Shown: positions 6,204 through 14,449, counted from the stretch's first letter. The stretch: DNA of 14,753 nt from CAYUVF01 sp964448045 (GCA_964448045.1 CAYUVF010000074.1:1-14753), one strand, 5' to 3'. The notes: generated by a model from the letters alone, not told the origin. Numbers and translations: made by a program.

Positions 6204-8864
6204 ATGCCGTTTGCTTCGTGCCTTCGCCGCTGCGTTGCAGCACTCCTTCTCGCTCTCACCGTCTGCGCACCAGCTTCCGCCCAAGAAGTCGACCTCCCCC
6301 CCGAGCGCTTCGCCTTCGAGCCCGATCTGCCGGTCGACGACGCCATTCCCTCGCCCGCCGAGCACCTCGGCTATAAGCTGGGCGAAGAGTTCACGCTCTA
6401 CGCTCACGTCGTCGACTACTTCGAGACGCTCGCCGACGCCTCCGATCGCATCACGCTCCGCGAATATGGCGAGACATACGAGGGGCGGCCCCTCATCCAA
6501 CTCGTCGTGACCGCGCCGGAGAATCACGCCAACCTCGATGCTATCCAGCAGCAGAACATGCGGCTGGCGAATCCGGATGAACTGAGCGCCGAGGAGCGGC
6601 AGCAGATCATCGCGGAGCTGCCCGTGTTCACCTCGTTCAGCTACAACATCCACGGCAACGAGGCCTCTTCCACCGAGGCCGCCATGCAGGTGGCCTATCG
6701 GCTCGCCGCGGCGACCGACGCCGAAACGGAGCAGCTCCTCCGCACCTCGGTCGTGCTGATGTACCCGACGATCAACCCGGACGGGCGCGACCGCTACGTG
6801 TACTGGTACAAGACAGCCCGGCGCAGCGTGGTGGCCACCGAGCCGGACGACCTCGACCACGACGCCCCCTGGCCCAACGGGCGCACGAACCACTACCTGT
6901 TCGACCTCAACCGCGACTGGGTCTGGGGCGTCCATCCCGAGATGCGCGGCCTCATCAATGCGTACCAGCAGTGGCTGCCGCACGTCCACGCCGACTACCA
7001 CGAGCAGGGCTACAACGACAACTACTTCACGATGCCGGGCACGACGCCGCGCAACCAGCTCCTGCCCGACAGCTACGTCGCCTGGGCCGACACCTTCGGT
7101 ACCGCGAACACGCGCGCCTTCGACCGCCACCAGATCACCTACGCCACGCGCGAATCGTTCGATTTCTTCTACCCCAGCTACGGCTCCTCCTACCCCAGCG
7201 TGATGGGCGGCATCGGGATGCTGACCGAGCAGGGCGGCATCGGCGCGGGGCGGGCCGTGGAGACGATAGACGGCTACACGCTGCGCCTCCGCCAGCGCAT
7301 CTTCGACCACTACACCACCTCCATCGCCACGATCCGCACTGCCGCGCGCAACCGCGAAGCGCTGCTCGGCTACTTCGCTGACGCCCGCTCGCAATCAACC
7401 AACACGGTGGACACGCAGGCCTATCTCCTGCCCGATGACGGCGGCAACGGCTACCTGTACGATGTGCTGACGATGCTGCGGCGCCACGGCGTGGAGATCG
7501 ATCGCGCGACCAAATCGTTCCGCGCCAGTCGCGCGATGGACTACCGCACGGGCGAGCAGTCGACGCGCCGCTTTGACGCCGGCACGTACCTCGTCCGCAC
7601 CGATCAGCCGCAGCACCTGTTCGTCAACTCGATCCTTCAGCGCGAGATGGCCATCGAGGACTCCGTGATGTACGACATGTCGACGTGGTCGGCGCCGCTG
7701 GCGTACAATCTGGAGGCGTACTCAACAACCGAGATGCCGTCGGTGGACACGGAGGCGGTGGATGAGGCGCCGCAGGTGACCACCGGCGTCGTCAACCCGA
7801 ACGCGCGTTACGCCTACGCCATCGACTGGACGCAGCGCCACGCCCCGAAAGCGCTCGCCCAGCTTTGGGCCGCCGGGTATCGCGTGCGTACGGTGACGGA
7901 TACGTTCAGCGCAGGCGGACGCGACTTTGCCCGCGGATCGCTCGTCGTGCTCCTCGGTCGCAACCTCGACAAGCGCGAACAGGCTGCTGCCGACATGCGC
8001 GAGATTGCAGAGGATACCCGGGTCGCGATCGTCGGGCTCGACTCGGGTAGCACGCCCGAGGGCATCGACCTGGCCTCCGACGACAGCCGTCCCATTGATC
8101 AGCCCAAAGTGGCGTTACTCGTCGACGAGCCGTTCTCGACGTACACCACCGGGCAGATCTGGTATCTATTCGATCAGGAGACGGAGTTGCCTGTGACGCG
8201 CATCCGCACCTCATCGCTCGGCCAATCCAGCCAGAGCACCTACGGCCGCTACGGCGTCGCCGACCTGAACGAATACGATGTGCTGATCATGCCGGACGGC
8301 GGGGCGCTCTCCGCGGCGTTCGACAGCTCCAGCATCGATCAGATTCGCGAATGGGTGCACACCGGCGGCACGCTCGTCGGCGTGGAAGACGCCGCCCTCT
8401 TCCTCACCGACGGCGCCTCTGGCCTGACGGATGTCGAAGCCTTCGAGCCGCCCGCCGACACGTCGGACGCCTCGTTCTTCACGCCGTACGCCGCGCGCGT
8501 CGACTCAGCCGGGCTGGACCGGATTCCGGGCACGTCGTTCACCGGCGTGATGGACGCGACGCATCCGCTGGCCTTTGGCGTGGGCGAGCGGCTCTACAGC
8601 CTGCGCCTGGGCACCGACGCGCTGGCGCCCGGCTCGAACCTGCAGACCGTCGGCCACTACCCGAAGGACGCGAGCGACGTGCTCGTCTCCGGCTACGCCT
8701 CGCAGGCAAACATCCGCCACCTTGCGGGCAAGGCCTTTGCCGGCGTCCAGCCGATGGGCCGCGGCAACGTCGTCTTCCTCGTCGACAACCCGCACTACCG
8801 CATGTTCTGGCGCGGCCCCTCGCGCATGATGCAGAACGCCGTGATGCTGATGCCGGGGATGTAG
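6204..8864 (+). CDS. Secreted M14-family zinc carboxypeptidase with C-terminal GATase-like domain
   Basis: An 886-residue exported metallopeptidase. A Sec signal peptide covers residues 1-26 (basic start, hydrophobic core, APASA then Q). The M14 catalytic domain spans about 60-380: zinc ligands H150 and E153 in NIHGNE and most likely H266 in ADYHEQG, substrate-binding NPDGRDR (191-197), and the general base E342 in GMLTEQGG. After a linker, residues about 634-770 form a GATase/ThuA-like fold (VALLVDEPFSTY, then YDVLIMPDGGAL and VHTGGTLVG), a layout common in large M14 proteins of Bacteroidetes. The likely role is trimming peptides in the periplasm or outside the cell for nutrition. The frame is open 90 bases upstream of the chosen ATG, but only this start gives the signal peptide. 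No Shine-Dalgarno sequence is seen. Confidence 0.94.
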   Translation: MPFASCLRRCVAALLLALTVCAPASAQEVDLPPERFAFEPDLPVDDAIPSPAEHLGYKLGEEFTLYAHVVDYFETLADASDRITLREYGETYEGRPLIQLVVTAPENHANLDAIQQQNMRLANPDELSAEERQQIIAELPVFTSFSYNIHGNEASSTEAAMQVAYRLAAATDAETEQLLRTSVVLMYPTINPDGRDRYVYWYKTARRSVVATEPDDLDHDAPWPNGRTNHYLFDLNRDWVWGVHPEMRGLINAYQQWLPHVHADYHEQGYNDNYFTMPGTTPRNQLLPDSYVAWADTFGTANTRAFDRHQITYATRESFDFFYPSYGSSYPSVMGGIGMLTEQGGIGAGRAVETIDGYTLRLRQRIFDHYTTSIATIRTAARNREALLGYFADARSQSTNTVDTQAYLLPDDGGNGYLYDVLTMLRRHGVEIDRATKSFRASRAMDYRTGEQSTRRFDAGTYLVRTDQPQHLFVNSILQREMAIEDSVMYDMSTWSAPLAYNLEAYSTTEMPSVDTEAVDEAPQVTTGVVNPNARYAYAIDWTQRHAPKALAQLWAAGYRVRTVTDTFSAGGRDFARGSLVVLLGRNLDKREQAAADMREIAEDTRVAIVGLDSGSTPEGIDLASDDSRPIDQPKVALLVDEPFSTYTTGQIWYLFDQETELPVTRIRTSSLGQSSQSTYGRYGVADLNEYDVLIMPDGGALSAAFDSSSIDQIREWVHTGGTLVGVEDAALFLTDGASGLTDVEAFEPPADTSDASFFTPYAARVDSAGLDRIPGTSFTGVMDATHPLAFGVGERLYSLRLGTDALAPGSNLQTVGHYPKDASDVLVSGYASQANIRHLAGKAFAGVQPMGRGNVVFLVDNPHYRMFWRGPSRMMQNAVMLMPGM

Positions 8865-8883
8865 TCTTTGGGCACGGGAGTGT

Positions 8884-8977
8884 GGGCGTGCGGGAGTATG
8901 GAGGAGAACCCACTCCGCGCCCGCTCCCCCCATGCCTCCATTTTCCCGCTCCTCCCTTCACCCATTCCCCCACGCCC
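8884..8977. repeat. Long imperfect inverted repeat filling the gap between the M14 and DapA-like genes
   Basis: The left half is purine-rich and the right half pyrimidine-rich. Exact paired blocks are GGGCGTG (8884-8890) with CACGCCC (8971-8977) and GGAGGAG (8900-8906) with CTCCTCC (8949-8955); ATGGAGG (8898-8904) can instead pair with CCTCCAT (8935-8941). Pairing with mismatches extends outward to about 8870 and 8986. It begins directly after the M14 stop and its right arm runs into the ATG of the next gene. It could be a terminator-like hairpin or a dispersed intergenic repeat. Confidence 0.6.
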
Positions 8978-9889
8978 ATGCCCTGCCCCGACGGCGTTTA
9001 CGCCGCCTGCCTCACACCTCTGCGCCCCGACCTTTCCATCGATACCGAGACGTGGACGCGCCACATCCGGCGGCTGCTTGATGGCGGCTGCACGAGCGTC
9101 CTCCTCTTCGGCAGCACGGGTGAGGCAAACTCGTTCTCCGTCGCCGAACGTCAAGCCGGCCTCGACGCCGTGCTCGACGCCGGCATTCCCGCCGATCGGC
9201 TGATGGTCGGTGCCGGATGCACCGCCGTGCCAGACACCATTGCTCTCGCCCGCCACGCCGTCGACCAGGACGTGCCCGGCGTCCTCGTGATGCCGCCCTT
9301 CTACTACCAGGGCATTACAGATGACGGCGCCTTCGCCGCGCTGGAGCGGATCATCCGCGGCGTCGACGATGAGCGGCTGTCGCTTTACCTGTACCACTTC
9401 CCGAAGATGAGCGGCGTGCCGTACACGCATGAGCTCATCGATCGGCTGGTCGATTCGTTTCCCGATACCATCGCGGGCATCAAAGACTCGAGCAGCGACT
9501 GGACGCACATCCGCGGCCTCCGCGCCACGTTTCCCGAGCTGCAAATCCTGGCCGGCAACGAAGCCTACTTGCTCGATCTGCTCGACGCCGGAGGCGCCGG
9601 CTGCATCTCTGCGACGGTCAACGTGACGCACCCGTTGGCGGGCGCCATCTTCGCGGGGCACGCCGCCGATGACATGCGCGACGCCCAGGCGCGGCTGTCC
9701 CGCATCCGCCGCACGCTGATGATGCATCCCACCATCCCCATGCTCAAGCAGGTGATGGCCTGGCGCACCGGCCACGACGGCTGGCTCCGCCTGCGCCCGC
9801 CACTCACGCCGCTGTCCGACACGGCCACCACGGCACTCCGCGAGGCCGTGTCGATGCTCGATGTGCTCCCCGCCCCTTGCACCAAGTAA
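8978..9889 (+). CDS. DapA-superfamily aldolase/lyase (not a typical dihydrodipicolinate synthase)
   Basis: A 303-residue TIM-barrel enzyme of the class I aldolase group that includes dihydrodipicolinate synthase, N-acetylneuraminate lyase and keto-deoxy sugar-acid aldolases. Seen here: the GSTGE phosphate/carboxylate loop (45-49), the catalytic tyrosine in LYLYHFP (Y139), and the Schiff-base lysine K169 in GIKDSS. In true DapA an arginine follows the tyrosine in a PSRTG-like loop and binds the aspartate semialdehyde side; here that loop is PKMSG, so the substrate is probably different. The ATG at 8978 begins the barrel cleanly; the frame is open upstream into the M14 gene but has no meaning there. 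The stop is three bases from the stop of the converging peptidase gene. Catalytic type is secure, substrate is unknown. Confidence 0.92.
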   Translation: MPCPDGVYAACLTPLRPDLSIDTETWTRHIRRLLDGGCTSVLLFGSTGEANSFSVAERQAGLDAVLDAGIPADRLMVGAGCTAVPDTIALARHAVDQDVPGVLVMPPFYYQGITDDGAFAALERIIRGVDDERLSLYLYHFPKMSGVPYTHELIDRLVDSFPDTIAGIKDSSSDWTHIRGLRATFPELQILAGNEAYLLDLLDAGGAGCISATVNVTHPLAGAIFAGHAADDMRDAQARLSRIRRTLMMHPTIPMLKQVMAWRTGHDGWLRLRPPLTPLSDTATTALREAVSMLDVLPAPCTK

Positions 9890-9892
9890 CCC

Positions 9893-10744
9893 TCACGCCT
9901 CCGCGCGGTACTGCCGCAGCCAGGCCTCGGTGTCCTCGTGGGTGGTGAACGTCGTGAGCGCCGTCTCGATGTGCTTGCGCGCGGCCTGTCCGCCGAGTTC
10001 ATGCGCGATCACGGCGTGCAGCGCCTCGATCAGCTCCAGCGGCGTCTTTTCTTCTTCGACAGCGACGCCGCGGAAGCCTGTCTCGGCCGCGTGGTCCAAC
10101 AGATCCATCCAGACATCGGCCAGCGCCTCGTGCAGCGCCGCATCCGTGGCGAGGTCGTCGGCATCGGCCAGGCCCAGGGTATCCAGCAGGTGACGGGCGG
10201 CGCCGTTCGTCTGCGGGCCGATCTGCCCATCGATGGCGACCGGCGTATCGAACAGATACGTCAGCGCCATCTGCAAAAACAGCACGCGCGAGCGGTGGTG
10301 CGGGAAAAATCCGATTGGCGCAAGGTCGTCGATATGGAAGTGGTCCTGATGCGCGGCGTCGTATTCGAAGTTGAGCACGGTGCCGAAGTGCTTGCGCAAG
10401 ATGGCCTCGACGCCGAGGTAGAACGCGCGATCCTGCGGGTAGTGCAGGGTGACGAACGGCGTCTCGGCCCAGAAGATGGCGTCGAGGTCGAAGCCGCGCC
10501 CGAGCCGGTGCGAGCCGGGCTTGTCAACGTAGCATCCGGCGGAGGTGATGACTTCGGCTTCGCCCAGCGGGCAGGCGGCCCACAGCTCGTCGAAGCACCG
10601 GTTGAGCCGATCGCGAAAGGCGTCGTCGCAGTAGAAGCGATAGGGTTTGCCGCGCGTCCCGTAGCCGTAGCGCGGATCGGCGTAGCGAGCGTAATGGACA
10701 GGCACGCCAGCCAGCGTGCGAAAGTAGGTCGAGGGACGAGGCAT
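9893..10744 (-). CDS. M15/extensin-like peptidase with peptidoglycan-binding-like tail
   Basis: A 283-residue protein. Residues about 40-140 carry the zinc site of the M15/VanY/extensin-like fold: GSHRLGRGFDLD (H79, D86) and DHFHIDD (H135, H137). These enzymes cut peptide bonds in peptidoglycan cross-links. Residues about 165-192 include DGQIGPQT, the hallmark of the peptidoglycan-binding type 1 repeat, followed by a mainly helical tail to 283. No signal peptide is visible from the ATG at 10744, which is unusual for a wall enzyme; it may be released by lysis, exported another way, or the start may lie elsewhere. Its stop is three bases from the stop of the convergent aldolase gene. It lies 83 bases downstream of the permease gene on the same strand. 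Confidence 0.82.
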   Translation of the reverse strand: MPRPSTYFRTLAGVPVHYARYADPRYGYGTRGKPYRFYCDDAFRDRLNRCFDELWAACPLGEAEVITSAGCYVDKPGSHRLGRGFDLDAIFWAETPFVTLHYPQDRAFYLGVEAILRKHFGTVLNFEYDAAHQDHFHIDDLAPIGFFPHHRSRVLFLQMALTYLFDTPVAIDGQIGPQTNGAARHLLDTLGLADADDLATDAALHEALADVWMDLLDHAAETGFRGVAVEEEKTPLELIEALHAVIAHELGGQAARKHIETALTTFTTHEDTEAWLRQYRAEA

Positions 10745-10827
10745 CGGTCAGTCGGGTTGGATGAGCGGTATTTCCCAGGAAACGACCCTTGCAAGATACG
10801 ACAAAACCGGGATTCCGCACAGACTGA

Positions 10828-12138
10828 TCACGCCCGCATCTTCCGGGCGACTTGGTGCCATCCGATCCCGGCAGCGACCAGGCCGAGCCCGATGCCCCAA
10901 ATGAACGGCTCGACGAAGAACGCGAGCGAAGTGCAGGCGAAGAGCCCGGCGATGGCGATCCACCTCGGGAAAAGTCGCTGCTCGTCCGTCAGAGACACCG
11001 CCGCCAGGTTGGTGATGGCGTAGTAGATGAGCACGGTAAAGGCGCTGAACGACCACGTGAGCCGCACGTCGCCAATGAGCGTGATGGCGGCGATGACGGC
11101 GCCCATCATGAGCACGGCGGGGCCGGGCGTGGTGCCCGATGCATCGATGCGCCCGAAGACCGTCGGCATGTCCGCGCGGCGGCCCATCGCGAGGAGCACA
11201 CGCGAGAGGCCAAGGATGAGGTTCAGCAGCACACCGAGCATCGCCGTGATGGCGCCGAAGGCGACGATCTGCGATACGCCCGGGATGCCGAACGCCTGCG
11301 CGGCCACCTCCAGCGGGGCGGCGTCTTCGTTGGTCGCCGCACTCAGCGTTTCCGCCCCGACGGCGCCGACGCCCACAAGCGCCACGGCGGCGTAGAGCAC
11401 CATCGTCACGATCAGCGTCACGATAATGGCGCGGGGAATCGTCGTGCGCGGCGCCCGCACCTCTTCGCCGAGCGTCGCGATGCGTCCGTAGCCGGTGTAC
11501 GCCACAAACATCAGCGCCGAGGCGAAGAGGATGGCTCCGAATCCGCCCCTGCCCTCGGGTGCCTCGAAGAAGTTGGCAAAGTTGGCCGTGCCATCGGCAA
11601 AGGCGGTGGGCGACCCTGCGACGACGAACAGCGCCAGTGTCCCGAGCGTGATCGACACGATGGTGATGTTGGTGATGTTGGAGCGGCGGATGCCCGAGTA
11701 CACGACGGCGGTGAGCACGACGACGGCCCCCAGCGCCACCGGCACGAGCCACACGTCGGCGTCCACCCCGATTGCGCCCAGCAGATATCCGGAGAAGCCC
11801 AGTGCGGCCGTCGCCGCCGAGGCGCTCTTGGCGATGAGAAACATCCATCCGGCGGTGAACCCGAAGGTGGGCGTCAGAAACTCGTAGCCGTATTCGTACG
11901 TGCCGCCCGAAACGGCGTGGTTGGCCGCCAGCTGCGCGCTGGATAGCCCGTTGAACGTAGCCACCATCGCCCCAACGGCCACGGCAATCACCACCGCCGG
12001 CCCGGCAATCCCCGCCGCAATGCCGATGCTCACGAACACCCCGGTGCCTACGATGGAACCGAGGCCCATCATCACGGCGCCGAAGGTGCCGAGCTCGCGG
12101 GTCAGGCGTCCGGGCGAGGCATCGCTGGCTCTGTTCAT
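10828..12138 (-). CDS. APC-superfamily amino acid permease
   Basis: A 436-residue inner-membrane transporter with about twelve hydrophobic helices. The first helix carries GSIVGTGVF (27-35), the broken-helix substrate motif of the amino acid/polyamine/organocation family, and YTGYGRIATLGEEVRAPRTTIPRAI in the middle is the helix-6 to loop region typical of these permeases. It imports or exchanges amino acids; the substrate cannot be told. The ATG at 12138 lies 28 bases after the stop of the DoxX-family gene, so the two are likely one transcript. No Shine-Dalgarno sequence is seen. Confidence 0.94.
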   Translation of the reverse strand: MNRASDASPGRLTRELGTFGAVMMGLGSIVGTGVFVSIGIAAGIAGPAVVIAVAVGAMVATFNGLSSAQLAANHAVSGGTYEYGYEFLTPTFGFTAGWMFLIAKSASAATAALGFSGYLLGAIGVDADVWLVPVALGAVVVLTAVVYSGIRRSNITNITIVSITLGTLALFVVAGSPTAFADGTANFANFFEAPEGRGGFGAILFASALMFVAYTGYGRIATLGEEVRAPRTTIPRAIIVTLIVTMVLYAAVALVGVGAVGAETLSAATNEDAAPLEVAAQAFGIPGVSQIVAFGAITAMLGVLLNLILGLSRVLLAMGRRADMPTVFGRIDASGTTPGPAVLMMGAVIAAITLIGDVRLTWSFSAFTVLIYYAITNLAAVSLTDEQRLFPRWIAIAGLFACTSLAFFVEPFIWGIGLGLVAAGIGWHQVARKMRA

Positions 12139-12166
12139 AGGGTGCTTGTTGATTCGCAGGGGGGAT

Positions 12167-12613
12167 TTACGATGAAGGGTTGGCGCCCGCGATGATCAAG
12201 ATGAGCGATCCGAGGAGCATGGCCCAATCTGTGCGCATCTCGTGAGCCATCGACAGGAAGCCGTAGAAGAGCACATCCCGCACGCCGAACGGCCCGAACC
12301 CGTGGCCGAGCCAGATGGGAATCTTGGTCGTGATGATGGCCACCGTCATGATGACGAACGTCGGCACGGCAGCCAGCCGCGTGAAGAGGCCCAGCAGGAT
12401 GAGCGCGCCGCACACGACCTCAAACGTGCCCACGAAGTACCCGAAGAATTCCGGCGCCGGAAAGCCCATGCGTTCGAACCGGCCCGGCCCCCGGATCGCC
12501 GGGTAGATGAACTTCTGCAGGCCTTCCAGCAGGAACACCGGTCCGACGATGGCCCGGACGAGCGGGAGCATGTACCAGGCCGTTCGGGGCGTCGAGGAGA
12601 TCAGTCGATTCAT
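12167..12613 (-). CDS. DoxX-family membrane protein
   Basis: A 148-residue protein with about four membrane helices. The DoxX pattern is visible: R20 and a glycine-rich first helix ending in E30-G31 and K34, then GTFEVVCGALILLGLFTRLAA (62-82) and a last helix after HEMRTDW (124-130). DoxX proteins are small inner-membrane proteins linked in a few cases to quinone or redox-stress functions, but most have no known role. The frame is open to 12784, but the ATG at 12613 gives a normal-length protein and the added 57 residues are arginine-rich and unlike the family. First gene of a probable operon with the amino acid permease. Confidence 0.88.
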   Translation of the reverse strand: MNRLISSTPRTAWYMLPLVRAIVGPVFLLEGLQKFIYPAIRGPGRFERMGFPAPEFFGYFVGTFEVVCGALILLGLFTRLAAVPTFVIMTVAIITTKIPIWLGHGFGPFGVRDVLFYGFLSMAHEMRTDWAMLLGSLILIIAGANPSS

Positions 12614-12901
12614 GAGAGCTTGTACCGTTTTCGTTTCAAGATGTCTGGGCCTCGCGAGGCCTCGCCCATCGCATGCCGCCGGAGATCGTGCGTAGGAGCG
12701 TTTGAACGTTCGACGTTGAACGGGTCTGCGCCTCGGACGGGGCACGCGACGCGAGACCGTCTGGGTACACCCCGACGTGATCATCCGGAAATGGTATCAT
12801 ACTCATTCTCTGAAACTGTGGTGACATAGCTTCTCGCCAGTTCCGTAGACCACCGGCCTTGAAGAAATCGGCGTCCCGCCCGAAGGACCGACGCAGCGGC
12901 C

Positions 12902-12983
12902 AACATCCTCGGTGTCTGAGCGCCCCGCCCCCGGAGGAAGTAGTCCTGGGCTGCGAGCACGGCGAGCGAGTTTCGAGGATGTT
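12902..12983. repeat. 10-bp perfect inverted repeat, left part of a palindromic intergenic element
   Basis: AACATCCTCG (12902-12911) is inverted exactly as CGAGGATGTT (12974-12983), with 62 bases between. The enclosed segment contains a small AGGA...TCCT hairpin near 12935-12946. Together with the palindrome at 13021-13058 it looks like one structured element of about 160 bases. Confidence 0.5.
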
Positions 12984-13020
12984 AGTGGAGCCGGCCCGCA
13001 GGGAGCCGATTCTTCACCGC

Positions 13021-13058
13021 CTTGATCTTTGCGTCCCTTTGGATCAAGCCAAAGGGAC
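13021..13058. repeat. Bacteroidetes-type palindrome with two alternative hairpins
   Basis: CTTGATC (13021-13027) pairs with GATCAAG (13042-13048); alternatively GTCCCTTTGG (13033-13042) pairs exactly with CCAAAGGGAC (13049-13058). The stems share base 13042, so they exclude each other. From memory, the same arrangement in AT-rich form is widespread between genes in Bacteroidetes; I cannot verify this here. It lies 41 bases after the stop of the cation exchanger and could also help end its transcript. Confidence 0.6.
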
Positions 13059-13098
13059 ACCCATGAAGGTGTGCAGCGAGCTCTTTCAGAAGCGCGAC

Positions 13099-14055
13099 TC
13101 ATCCCACCGGCACGTACCCGCCGGCCACGAAGAGCAGATACAACAGCACGAGCACGACCCCCGCCCAGCGCGGCACGCGGCGGCTCAGCATCACGAGCGC
13201 GATGAACCCGATCGTGGCGGCGCACACGGGCAGGTAGAACTGCAACACCGTGTCGGGCACCGGCACAGGCCGGACGAGTGCGATCCAGCCGGCGTTGAAC
13301 AGAAAGAACGCGAGCACCGAGCCGAGCACGTTGCCGAACGTGATGTCGGGCCGGCCCTTCAGTGCGGCGGGCAATTCGCGCGCCACCTCCTCGATGCTGA
13401 CCAGCAGCGCGAGGATCGTCATGCCGAAGACCGTGTCGTTGAGCCCCAGCGTGGCGATGAGCGGCTGCGACGCGCGGACGAGCAGCTCGCTGCCCGCCAC
13501 GATGCCCGCGAGCGACAGCACGAACCAGCCCGCCGTGCTCCACCGACTGGCGTCCTCGAACTCGTCTTCGACCAGGGCGGCCACCTTCTCCGTGGGCGCC
13601 ACGTCCACGCCCCGCCGCTCCTGCAAGGCGAGGACGCCGACCGCCGCCGCGTACCCCGCGAGGAGCACCCCGCCATCGAGGCGCGTGAGCGTCCCGTCGA
13701 GGCACAGCGCGCCGAACAACCCGATTGCCATCACCGGCACGATCAAAATGGATCGCGGCGCGCGTTCGAAGCGGAGCGGCACGACGAGCGCCGTGAGCCC
13801 GAACGCCAGCGCGATCGCCACCATGGCCGCGCCGAGGATCGCCCCCAGCGCAATGCCGGCCGACTGCTCGTAGCTCCCCGCCGCCCCGACGGCCAGGTTC
13901 TCCGGGTCGAAGCCGATGAAGACGACGCTGATCAGAAACGCCGATACGCCAAACCCCGCCGCCGTACCGACGGTGCTCTCCACCAGCTGCTCGGCAAAGT
14001 ACAGCACGAGCGCCAGCCCCACGATAAAGAGAACAATGGCCCAGCCGACTGTCAT
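13099..14055 (-). CDS. CaCA-type cation (Na+/Ca2+) exchanger, divergent
   Basis: A 318-residue inner-membrane protein with about ten helices in two halves. The halves carry the inverted alpha repeats of calcium/cation antiporters: alpha-1 near 36-80 (ISVVFIGFDPENLAVGAAG) and alpha-2 near 208-258 (FGMTILALLVSIEEVAREL, then ITFGNVLGS and FN254). The middle loop (about 146-172) is acidic. The usual GTSLPE signature is altered in both repeats (GFDPEN and VSIEEV), though acidic residues E52 and E222/E223 remain, so the transported ion is uncertain. Its ATG overlaps the stop of the PadR gene by four bases (ATGA), a sign of translational coupling, so the repressor probably controls this exchanger. 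Confidence 0.88.
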   Translation of the reverse strand: MTVGWAIVLFIVGLALVLYFAEQLVESTVGTAAGFGVSAFLISVVFIGFDPENLAVGAAGSYEQSAGIALGAILGAAMVAIALAFGLTALVVPLRFERAPRSILIVPVMAIGLFGALCLDGTLTRLDGGVLLAGYAAAVGVLALQERRGVDVAPTEKVAALVEDEFEDASRWSTAGWFVLSLAGIVAGSELLVRASQPLIATLGLNDTVFGMTILALLVSIEEVARELPAALKGRPDITFGNVLGSVLAFFLFNAGWIALVRPVPVPDTVLQFYLPVCAATIGFIALVMLSRRVPRWAGVVLVLLYLLFVAGGYVPVG

Positions 14056-14411
14056 GATGATGGGGCGTCGATCGATGCATCGTCCGACGGATCGGCGAGG
14101 GGGCCGGGGTCTTCTCCGTGCAGAACCTCGGCTGCCAGTTCATCCAGCTTGGTGCGCGCTGCGTCGAGCGTGGCTTCGCCCTCCGGCGTGGCCGCGTAGT
14201 ACTTCCGCTGCCGCCCCTCAACGACGCGCTCCTCACGGTGCAGTAAATCCGCCGCCTCCATGTTGTGGAGCAGGGGATAGAACGTGCCCGCGCTGATCGT
14301 GTAGCCGTGGGGCCGCAGTTCCTCCATCATGGCCGCGCTGTAGAACGGCTCTTGCACGGCATGGTAGAGCACGTGCAACCGCATAAAGGCAAGATCGAGG
14401 TCGCGAAGCAT
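14052..14411 (-). CDS. PadR-family transcriptional regulator
   Basis: A 119-residue DNA-binding protein with a winged helix. Visible family features are the helix LYHAVQEPFYSAAMMEELR (15-33), GYTISAGTFYPLLHNMEAADLL (36-57) as recognition helix, and the wing RKYYAATPEG (69-78). A dimerisation helix follows at about 79-98; the tail 99-119 is acidic and low in complexity. PadR proteins usually repress their own operon and a nearby transporter or stress gene until a ligand binds. I chose the ATG at 14411, which matches the family's start; a GTG six codons earlier (14429) is possible. The gene precedes and overlaps the cation exchanger gene. Confidence 0.93.
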   Translation of the reverse strand: MLRDLDLAFMRLHVLYHAVQEPFYSAAMMEELRPHGYTISAGTFYPLLHNMEAADLLHREERVVEGRQRKYYAATPEGEATLDAARTKLDELAAEVLHGEDPGPLADPSDDASIDAPSS

Positions 14412-14449
14412 CGCACCGGCCGTCTGCACCGCTTGTTATCGACATCCAA

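Larger units (their letters stand above)
12614..13098. other. 485-bp gene-free region with palindromic repeats
   Basis: No convincing gene was found on either strand. The part near the DoxX start (12614-12840) must hold that operon's promoter, but no clear TAnnTTTG box was found; a TATGAT (minus, 12801-12796) lies in an A/T-rich patch without a good upstream box. The part 12895-13060 holds two perfect inverted repeats listed separately. Long frames crossing this region are arginine- and proline-rich and look like chance frames in GC-rich DNA. Confidence 0.6.

Noticed and set aside
6045..7394. A 449-codon minus-strand frame opposite the M14 peptidase
   Set aside because: Valine/glycine/arginine-rich shadow typical of the reverse strand of GC-rich genes; the plus strand has a signal peptide and full zinc site.
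8351..8977. An N-terminal extension of the DapA-like frame into the M14 gene
   Set aside because: The sequence there is an out-of-frame reading of the M14 gene and the superfamily fold begins at 8978.
4087..9889. Aspartokinase and DapA-like genes as a lysine-synthesis cluster
   Set aside because: They are separated by an opposite-strand gene and an unrelated peptidase, and the DapA-like protein lacks the diagnostic arginine.
12803..14236. Long frames on both strands across the exchanger and PadR genes (also 12859-14199 plus)
   Set aside because: They are arginine/proline/histidine-rich with no domains, and cross the well-supported exchanger and PadR frames.
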